Assembly (NCBI GenBank): GCA_036498945.1
Contig: DASYEQ010000135.1
Span: 62,001 to 126,000 of the forward strand
DNA: 64,000 bases
Source of the DNA: JAQGMJ01 sp036498945
Lineage (GTDB): Bacteria; Pseudomonadota; Gammaproteobacteria; Burkholderiales; JAEUOS01
Direction of reading: 5' to 3'
This document shows positions 58,544 to 64,000 of the stretch, in pieces; the first letter of the stretch is position 1; each line of letters opens with the position of its first letter. Position numbers and translations under genes: made by a program. The notes under the pieces are model-generated. The model was not told where the DNA came from. It saw only the letters and a program-made list of their open reading frames with translations, and searched no databases.

Positions 58544-59767
58544 ATGACTGCTTTCGGACCCCTGGCCGGCCTCAAGGTGCTGGAGCTGGGCCAACTGATC
58601 GCCGGGCCTTTTGCCGGCAAGTTCTTTTCCGACTTCGGCGCGGAGGTGATCAAGGTCGAGCCGCCGCCGGACCCGGAAAAGGGCGACGCGCCGGGCAATG
58701 GGGGCGACCCGATCCGGTATTGGCGCACTCTCCATGAGGGCACCTCGCTGTGGTGGCACGTGCAGTCGCGCGGCAAGAAGTCGATCACCGTCAACATGCG
58801 CGTGCCCGAGGGGCAGGAGATCGTGCGCAAGCTGGCGGCCGAAGCCGACATCGTGGTGGAGAATTTCCGCCCCGGCACGCTGGAGAAGTGGGGGCTGGGC
58901 TACGACGATCTGATCAAGGTGAACAAGGGCGTGATCCTGATGCGCGTTTCCGGCTTCGGCCAGAGCGGGCCGATGCGCGACCAGGCGGGTTTCGGCACGG
59001 TGGCCGAATCGATGGGCGGCATGCGCTATGTGTCGGGCTTTCCGGACCGCCCGCCGGTGCGCATGAACCTGTCGATCGGCGACGCCATCGCTTCGCTGCA
59101 CGGCGTGATCGGCGTGCTGATGTGCCTGCACCACAAGAACCGCACCGGCGAAGGCCAGGTGGTGGACGTGGCGCTGTATGAATCGGTGTTCAACATGATG
59201 GAGTCGACGCTGCCGGAATACGGGGCCACGGGCCAGGTGCGCGAGCGCACCGGGACCAATCTTACCGGCATCGTGCCCTCCAACACGTATACCTCGAAGG
59301 ACGGCACGCATATCGTGATCGGCGGCAACGGCGATTCGATTTTCAAGCGCCTGATGACCTGCATCGGGCGCGACGACCTCGGCATCGACCCCGGCCTGGC
59401 CGACAACAGCGGCCGCGCCAAACGGGCGCAGGAGCTGGACGATGCGATCCAGGCGTGGTGCAGCGCGAATGAAGCGGAGTTCATTCTCAAGGCGTTGAAC
59501 GAGGCGCAGGTACCCAACGGCAAGATCTATTCGATTGCCGATATCGTCAAGGACCCGCAGTACATTGCGCGCGACATGATCCAGACCGTCAACCTCAAGG
59601 ATGGCACGCCGGTGCAGGTGCCGGGGGTGGTGCCGCGCCTGTCGAAGACGCCGGGGCGGGTGAATGGCATCGGGCCGGACCTGGGGGAGCACAACCAGAG
59701 CGTGCTGGAGCGCCTGGGCTACGCGGCGCAGGAAATCGCGGCCTTGAAGGCGAAGAAGGTGATCTAG
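58544..59767 (+). CDS. CaiB/BaiF family CoA-transferase
   Basis: A 407-residue class III CoA-transferase, moving CoA between acyl groups. The N-terminal LAGLKVLELGQLIAGPFAGK and the block FFSDFGAEVIKVEPP are typical. The AESMGGMRYVSGFPDRPP and GEGQVVDVALYESVFNMMES regions are the dimer and catalytic core. The start chosen is ATG 58544; a TTG at 58532 is in frame. It follows the MAPEG gene by 12 bp. Such enzymes pair with acyl-CoA dehydrogenases in degradation of organic acids. Confidence 0.93.
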   Translation: MTAFGPLAGLKVLELGQLIAGPFAGKFFSDFGAEVIKVEPPPDPEKGDAPGNGGDPIRYWRTLHEGTSLWWHVQSRGKKSITVNMRVPEGQEIVRKLAAEADIVVENFRPGTLEKWGLGYDDLIKVNKGVILMRVSGFGQSGPMRDQAGFGTVAESMGGMRYVSGFPDRPPVRMNLSIGDAIASLHGVIGVLMCLHHKNRTGEGQVVDVALYESVFNMMESTLPEYGATGQVRERTGTNLTGIVPSNTYTSKDGTHIVIGGNGDSIFKRLMTCIGRDDLGIDPGLADNSGRAKRAQELDDAIQAWCSANEAEFILKALNEAQVPNGKIYSIADIVKDPQYIARDMIQTVNLKDGTPVQVPGVVPRLSKTPGRVNGIGPDLGEHNQSVLERLGYAAQEIAALKAKKVI

Positions 59768-59855
59768 GATTTACGGCAGCATCGGTTTCGCGGCAAACAG
59801 CGCGCGGGAGCAGATTCAAAACACACCGCGCCTGTCAACATAAGGAGACAACAAC

Positions 59856-60974
59856 ATGGCTGGCGCAATTCGGCGGTGTGGAAATCTGTTGGCAATCGTG
59901 TTGGGTTTGTGGGCAGCGGCGTGGCTGCCGCAGGCGCTGGCGCAGGGGGCTTCCCAGGGAGCGCCGCAGTTCAAGGTCGATCCCTTCTGGCCCAAGCCCT
60001 TGCCGGGCAACTGGATTCTCGGGCAGGTGGCGGGCATCGCGGTCGATCGCGACGACAACATCTGGATCATCCATCGTCCCGGCACCATCGTCGACGACGA
60101 GAAGGAGGGCATGAAGAACCCGCCGACCACCAAGTGCTGCACACCGGCGCCGCCGGTGCTGAAGTTCGACCGCGCCGGCAACCTGCTGGCGAACTGGGGT
60201 GGCCCGGGTGCGGGGTATGACTGGCCGAAGAGCGAGCACGGGATCATGGTGGACTCGGGCGGTAGTGTGTGGATCGCGGGCAACGATCCGGCGGACCACC
60301 AGATCATCAAGTTCACCGGCGATGGCAAATTCCTGCAGCAGATCGGCCATGCCAACAGCACCGGGGGCAGCAACAGCACTACGCAACTGGGCCGCCCGGC
60401 GCACATGATGCTGGATGAAAAGGCCGGTGAACTCTATGTGGCCGACGGCTACAAGAACCATCGCGTCATCGTGTTCGACGCCAGGACCGGGGCCTACAAG
60501 CGCCACTGGGGCGCTTACGGCAAGCCGCCTTCGGACGACAAGCAGGCGGTGTATTCGCCGACCGGACAGCAGCCGCAATTCAACAACCCGGTGCATTGCG
60601 TGCGCATGTCGCATGACGGGTTGCTTTACGTCTGCGATCGTGGCAACGACCGCATCCAGATCTTCAAGCCGGACGGCAGCTTCGTGAAGGAATACAAGGT
60701 GGCGCCGGAGACGCTGGCCGGCGGTTCGCTGTGGGACCTGGTGCTGTCGGAAGATCCAGCGCAGCGCTACATGTTCGTCGCCGACGGTTCGAACGACCAG
60801 ATCCACATCCTGCTGCGCGAGAGCGGGCAGGAGATCGGCGCCTTCGGCCGTCCCGGGCGCATGGCGGGCGAGTTCAAGTGGGTGCACAACATGGCGATCG
60901 ATTCGCAGGGCAACCTCTACACCTCGGAGGTGGGCACCGGGCGGCGGGCGCAGAAGTTTTTGCGCCAGAAGTAG
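59856..60974 (+). CDS. Exported NHL/SMP-30-like beta-propeller protein
   Basis: A 372-residue secreted protein with a signal peptide (residues about 1-29, ending LPQALA|QGAS). The mature part contains NHL-type repeats: PAHMMLDEKAGELYVADGY, CVRMSHDGLLYVCDRGNDRI, DLVLSEDPAQRYMFVADGSN and VHNMAIDSQGNLYTSEVGTG. It forms a six-bladed propeller, probably a lactonase-like or peptidyl-hydroxyglycine-lyase-like fold, without a clear catalytic set. RBS AAGGAG precedes ATG 59856. It is not part of an obvious operon. Confidence 0.88.
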   Translation: MAGAIRRCGNLLAIVLGLWAAAWLPQALAQGASQGAPQFKVDPFWPKPLPGNWILGQVAGIAVDRDDNIWIIHRPGTIVDDEKEGMKNPPTTKCCTPAPPVLKFDRAGNLLANWGGPGAGYDWPKSEHGIMVDSGGSVWIAGNDPADHQIIKFTGDGKFLQQIGHANSTGGSNSTTQLGRPAHMMLDEKAGELYVADGYKNHRVIVFDARTGAYKRHWGAYGKPPSDDKQAVYSPTGQQPQFNNPVHCVRMSHDGLLYVCDRGNDRIQIFKPDGSFVKEYKVAPETLAGGSLWDLVLSEDPAQRYMFVADGSNDQIHILLRESGQEIGAFGRPGRMAGEFKWVHNMAIDSQGNLYTSEVGTGRRAQKFLRQK

Positions 60975-61014
60975 CGGGCAATCCGTGCTGGTGCGTTTGG
61001 CGTAGGATGGCCCC

Positions 61015-61644
61015 ATGCGCCTGATCATTGCCACACCCAGTCCCTTTGCCCGCAAGGCGCGCATCGCCTTGCTGGAAAAGGGCCTCGCTTTCGACACCGA
61101 GGTGGACAACCCGTGGAACCCGGGCGCGCAGGCGCCCGCGCACAATCCGCTGGGCAAGATCCCGGTGTTGATCACCGATGAGGGCAACCGGGTGTTCGAT
61201 TCCAAGGTGATCGTCGAATACCTGGACGCCACGCATCCGACGCCTTCGCTGCTGCCGCGCCATCCGCTGGCGCGGGTGGCGGCCAAGCAGATCGAGGCGC
61301 TGGCCGACGGCGTCTGCGATGCCATCGTGCTGATCGTGCTGGAGCGCGCCCGCGCGCCGGGCTTGCAAAGCCGCGACTGGATCATGCGCCAGGTGGCGAA
61401 GGTGGAGGGCGGCGTTACGCAGACCGCGCTGGCCCTGCAAGGCGCGGAGTATTTCATCGGCGAGCGTTTCTCGGTGGCCGACATTGCCGTTGGCTGCATG
61501 CTCGGCTACCTCGACCTGCGCCTGCCGGAATTCGAGTGGCGCGCCGAACAGCCCGGGCTGATCCCGTTCTACGAGCGCATGATGCTGCGCGAGTCCTTCA
61601 AGCAAACGATCCCCAGCGCGCAGCCCATCAACGCCGTGAAGTAG
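61015..61644 (+). CDS. Glutathione S-transferase-like protein
   Basis: A 209-residue GST-fold protein. The thioredoxin-like domain has ATPSPFARKARIALLEKGLA, NPLGKIPVLITDEGNR and FDSKVIVEYLD. The helical domain has FSVADIAVGCMLGYLDLRLP. It is related to the GST at 43933, sharing the N-terminal ATPSPF/SQASPY pattern and the GYLDxR region. The two are dispersed paralogues with conserved substrate-site motifs. A copy of the repeat element lies directly after it. Confidence 0.9.
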   Translation: MRLIIATPSPFARKARIALLEKGLAFDTEVDNPWNPGAQAPAHNPLGKIPVLITDEGNRVFDSKVIVEYLDATHPTPSLLPRHPLARVAAKQIEALADGVCDAIVLIVLERARAPGLQSRDWIMRQVAKVEGGVTQTALALQGAEYFIGERFSVADIAVGCMLGYLDLRLPEFEWRAEQPGLIPFYERMMLRESFKQTIPSAQPINAVK

Positions 61645-61648
61645 CCAG

Positions 61649-61756
61649 CGCTTTTTCGTCGCTCTTTAATCAGAAAATCATCCGCCCGTTACGCAACTGC
61701 GGCCGGTGATTTTTCTCTAGCTAGTCCCGAAAAAAGTGGGTTTGTTCTTTTTTCGG
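61649..61756. repeat. Two-hairpin intergenic element, copy C
   Basis: The third copy, between a plus-strand GST and the minus-strand VWA gene. The lead-in GCTTTTTCGTCGCTCTTTAA is shared with copy A. The first hairpin spans 61673-61713, with stem AAAATC/GATTTT, a 2/1 internal loop and CCG/CGG; its loop is longer than in A or B. The second hairpin at 61727-61756 is a perfect 10-bp CCGAAAAAAG/CTTTTTTCGG stem. Between convergent genes it can end transcription from both sides. Confidence 0.75.
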
Positions 61757-61762
61757 AATCGG

Positions 61763-62950
61763 CTAGTGGTCCGACTGCTTCTTGCTCAGGTAGCGGATGC
61801 CGCGCTCCAGGCCGTCGATCGACAGCGGGTACATGCGGCCATGCATGATCTGCTTGATCACGCTGATCGACTGGCGGTATTCCCAGACGCGCTCGGGCTC
61901 GGGGTTGAGCCAGATCGCGCTCTTGTAGTGGTCGAGAAAACGGGTGATCCATACCGCGCCCGGTTCCTCGTTGTTGTATTCCACGCTGCCGCCCGGCTGC
62001 AGGATTTCATACGGGCTCATGGTGGCATCACCGACGAAGATCAGCTTGTAATCGCGGTTGTACTTGCGGATCACGTCCCAGGTGTTGAATTTCTCGGCGT
62101 GGCGGCGGCGATTGTTCTTCCACACGTAATCGTAGATGCAGTTGTGGAAGTAGTAGTACTCCAGGTGCTTGAACTCGGTCTTCGCGGCACTGAACAATTC
62201 CTCCGCCGTCCTGATGTGGTCGTCCATGGTGCCGCCGACGTCCATCAGCATCAGCACCTTCACCGTGTTGCGGCGCTCGGGGACCATCTTGAGGTCGAGC
62301 CAGCCGGCGTTTTTCGCGGTGGAGTCGATGGTGTCCGGGATATCGAGCTGGTCGGGTGCGCCTTCGCGGGCGAATTTGCGCAGGCGGCGCAAGGCCAATT
62401 TAATGTTGCGGATGCCGAGCTCGACGGAGTCGTCGTAGTCCTTGTACTGGCGCGCGTCCCACACCTTCACCGCCGAGCGATTGCGCCCGCCGGTCTGGCC
62501 GATGCGCACGCCTTGCGGGTTGTAGCCGTTGGCGCCGAAGGGCGAGGTGCCGCCGGTACCGATCCACTTGCTGCCGCCTTCGTGGCGCTCCTTCTGTTCT
62601 TCCAGGCGCTGTTTCAGCGTCTCCATCAGCTTGTCCCAGCCGAGCGCCTCGATCTTCGCCTTTTCCTCCGGCGTGAGGTTGTTCTCGAGCACCTTGCGCA
62701 GCCAGTCTTCCGGCAGGTCGCGTTTCAGGTCCACCAGGGAATCGATGCCGCGGAAGTATTCGCCGAACACGCGGTCGAACTTGTCGTACTTGGTCTCGTC
62801 CTTGATCAGGCACATGCGCGAGAGAAAGTAGAAGTCGTCGATCGACGGGCCGATCACGCCTTTTTGCAGCGACTCCAGGAGGACGAGGAATTCCTTGGTC
62901 GACACCGGCAGGCCGGCGTCTTTGCACTTGAGAAAAAAGTCGATCAGCAT
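61763..62950 (-). CDS. VWA domain-containing CoxE-like protein
   Basis: A 395-residue cytosolic protein of the CoxE family. It has a helical N-terminal region (about 1-130), a Gly-rich linker and a C-terminal von Willebrand A-like domain beginning near residue 230 (VKVLMLMDVGGTMDDHIRTA), whose DVGGTM is a MIDAS-type metal site. CoxE-like proteins partner with MoxR AAA+ ATPases for cofactor insertion or complex assembly. Here the MoxR gene is two genes upstream in the same operon, separated by a GNAT gene (19-bp gap). Copy C of the repeat element follows the stop codon. Confidence 0.9.
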   Translation of the reverse strand: MLIDFFLKCKDAGLPVSTKEFLVLLESLQKGVIGPSIDDFYFLSRMCLIKDETKYDKFDRVFGEYFRGIDSLVDLKRDLPEDWLRKVLENNLTPEEKAKIEALGWDKLMETLKQRLEEQKERHEGGSKWIGTGGTSPFGANGYNPQGVRIGQTGGRNRSAVKVWDARQYKDYDDSVELGIRNIKLALRRLRKFAREGAPDQLDIPDTIDSTAKNAGWLDLKMVPERRNTVKVLMLMDVGGTMDDHIRTAEELFSAAKTEFKHLEYYYFHNCIYDYVWKNNRRRHAEKFNTWDVIRKYNRDYKLIFVGDATMSPYEILQPGGSVEYNNEEPGAVWITRFLDHYKSAIWLNPEPERVWEYRQSISVIKQIMHGRMYPLSIDGLERGIRYLSKKQSDH

Positions 62951-62969
62951 GGCGTGCTCTCCGCAAACT

Positions 62970-63566
62970 TTACGCGCGCGGGCGCGACAACTGGAACTGC
63001 AGATGCATTTTCACCGCCGGCCATTCGGCGGCGGTGATGCTGAACACTACCGTATCGCGCAAGGAACCGTCGGCGTGGCGCTGGTGGTTACGCAGGATGC
63101 CGTCCTGCCTGGCGCCCAGGCGCGCGATGGCGGCGCGGCTCGCCTGGTTGAAAAAGCTGGTGCGGAACTCCACCGCGATGCAATCCATCTTTTCGAACGC
63201 GTGACCTAACAGCATCAGCTTGCACTCGGTGTTGAGCGGTGAGCGCTGCACCGATTTCGCGTACCAGGTCGCGCCGATTTCGACGCGCTTGTTCATCTGG
63301 TCCACGTTCATGTAGGTGGTCATGCCGACCATGCGGTTCAAGGCTACGCTTTTCACCGCGAAGGGCAGCATGGCGCCCTTTTCGAACAAGCCCAGGCGAC
63401 GCTCGATTTCCGCGCCCATTTTTTCCGGCGTCGGGATCGCGGTGTACCAGAGCTTGTACAACTCGCCGTCGCGCACCGCGGCCGATAACGCGTCGGCCTG
63501 GGCAGGATGTAGCGGCTCCAGCACCGCATGCTGCCCGCTCAGGGTGACTGGCGCCAGCCAGGCCAT
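62970..63566 (-). CDS. GNAT family N-acetyltransferase (RimJ/RimL-like)
   Basis: A 198-residue acetyltransferase. The N-terminal segment VTLSGQHAVLEPLHPAQADA starts the first strand, and GMTTYMNVDQMNKRVEIGAT and LLGHAFEKMDCIAVEFRTSF form the acetyl-CoA-binding middle, with SRAAIARLGARQDGILRNHQ as the C-terminal helix-strand. The family acetylates amino groups of proteins or small molecules. It is expressed with a MoxR ATPase and a VWA protein: the start overlaps the AAA+ stop codon (TGATG) and the stop is 19 bp from the VWA start. Confidence 0.9.
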   Translation of the reverse strand: MAWLAPVTLSGQHAVLEPLHPAQADALSAAVRDGELYKLWYTAIPTPEKMGAEIERRLGLFEKGAMLPFAVKSVALNRMVGMTTYMNVDQMNKRVEIGATWYAKSVQRSPLNTECKLMLLGHAFEKMDCIAVEFRTSFFNQASRAAIARLGARQDGILRNHQRHADGSLRDTVVFSITAAEWPAVKMHLQFQLSRPRA

Positions 63567-64000
63567 CAGCGGCCCGCGCGCGCCATGAACACCAGACGCT
63601 CGAACAACTGCACATCCTGCTCGTTCTTCAGCAAGGCGCCGGCCAGCGGCGGAATCACCGATTTCTTGTCCTGGCTTTTCAGCGCCTCGGGGGAAATGTC
63701 TTCCGCCAGGAGGAGCTTCAGCCAGTCCAGCAATTCGGAAGTGGAAGGCTTCTTTTTCAGGCCTGGCACTTCGCGCATCTGGAAAAATACCTCCAGCGCT
63801 TCCTTCAGAAGTTCTTTTTTCAGCCCGGGGAAATGCACGTCGACGATCTTTTGCATCGTCTCCTTGTCCGGAAACCTGATGTAGTGAAAAAAGCAGCGGC
63901 GCAGGAAGGCGTCCGGCAGTTCCTTCTCGTTGTTCGAGGTGATCATCACCAGCGGGCGCTGCTCTGCCTTGATGGTCTGGCGCGTCTCGTAGACGTAGAA
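63566..64000 (-). CDS. MoxR-family AAA+ ATPase, 5' part outside window
   Basis: The C-terminal 144 residues are present. The visible part has LVMITSNNEKELPDAFLRRC, the sensor 1 and arginine-finger region of MoxR proteins, followed by the small helical lid (FHYIRFPDKETMQKIVDVHF). The Walker A and B regions lie beyond the right edge. MoxR ATPases act with VWA proteins as chaperones for metal-cofactor or complex assembly. The gene is the first visible of a MoxR-GNAT-VWA operon. Confidence 0.88.
   Translation of the reverse strand, partial: FYVYETRQTIKAEQRPLVMITSNNEKELPDAFLRRCFFHYIRFPDKETMQKIVDVHFPGLKKELLKEALEVFFQMREVPGLKKKPSTSELLDWLKLLLAEDISPEALKSQDKKSVIPPLAGALLKNEQDVQLFERLVFMARAGR

Overview
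The window is about 64 kb of GC-rich (roughly 65%) bacterial chromosome, packed with protein genes on both strands. No rRNA, tRNA, CRISPR array, intact insertion sequence or prophage was seen. The content points to a betaproteobacterium (Burkholderiales or the Rhodocyclaceae/Sterolibacteriaceae side). The clues are three Bug-type solute-binding proteins, cytochrome c' facing a b561-type cytochrome, a three-subunit proton-translocating transhydrogenase, yajC-secD-secF near tgt, and many acyl-CoA and aromatic-catabolism style enzymes. The assignment is an inference from gene content, not from a marker gene.

Region 1 (1-9.5 kb) is a catabolic patch: a CMD-family protein, an SDR, a LysR regulator divergent from a Bug receptor, SnoaL-like and YciI-like proteins, an acyl-CoA dehydrogenase and a fatty acid hydroxylase. 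A glycine-rich exported protein and an OmpR/EnvZ-type two-component pair follow. Region 2 (9.5-14.4 kb) is the prkA-yeaH-spoVR stress kinase operon. Region 3 (14.8-20.1 kb) is a D-2-hydroxyacid oxidase gene followed by glcDEF, which feeds glycolate electrons to the respiratory chain. Region 4 (20.1-28.2 kb) holds a membrane-anchored C13 peptidase with a coupled membrane partner, glutathione reductase, a VOC protein with an HsaA-like flavin monooxygenase, a universal stress protein and two tandem Bug receptors.

Region 5 (28.5-36.8 kb) is the most striking. A 2006-residue cytosolic hybrid histidine kinase is built on nine tandem 92-residue double-HAMP units, eight of them closely alike, with GAF, kinase and three receiver-like domains. 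It resembles the fungal Nik1/group III sensors and is translationally coupled to a second hybrid kinase (REC-GAF-HK-REC). Region 6 (36.8-48.4 kb) has pntB/pntA2/pntA1, a SIMPL-domain protein, a lipoprotein, nudJ-like, a possible transglutaminase-fold protein, mnmA, a GST, purB, a MarR regulator and cytochrome c'.

Region 7 (48.4-57.7 kb) carries a b561-type cytochrome, secF-secD-yajC, tgt, a ZIP transporter and recR. The usual tgt-yajC neighbourhood is split by about 2.3 kb that contains three wrecked genes, including a head-to-head deletion scar joining a LysR regulator and a CMD gene that have both lost their 5' ends. Region 8 (57.8-64 kb) has a DHCW cupin, MAPEG protein, CaiB/BaiF CoA-transferase, NHL beta-propeller, a second GST, and a MoxR AAA+ / GNAT / CoxE-like VWA operon running off the right edge.

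Three copies of a previously unnamed intergenic element of about 95 bp (two stacked hairpins) lie at 9.5, 49.3 and 61.7 kb, each immediately 3' of a minus-strand gene.
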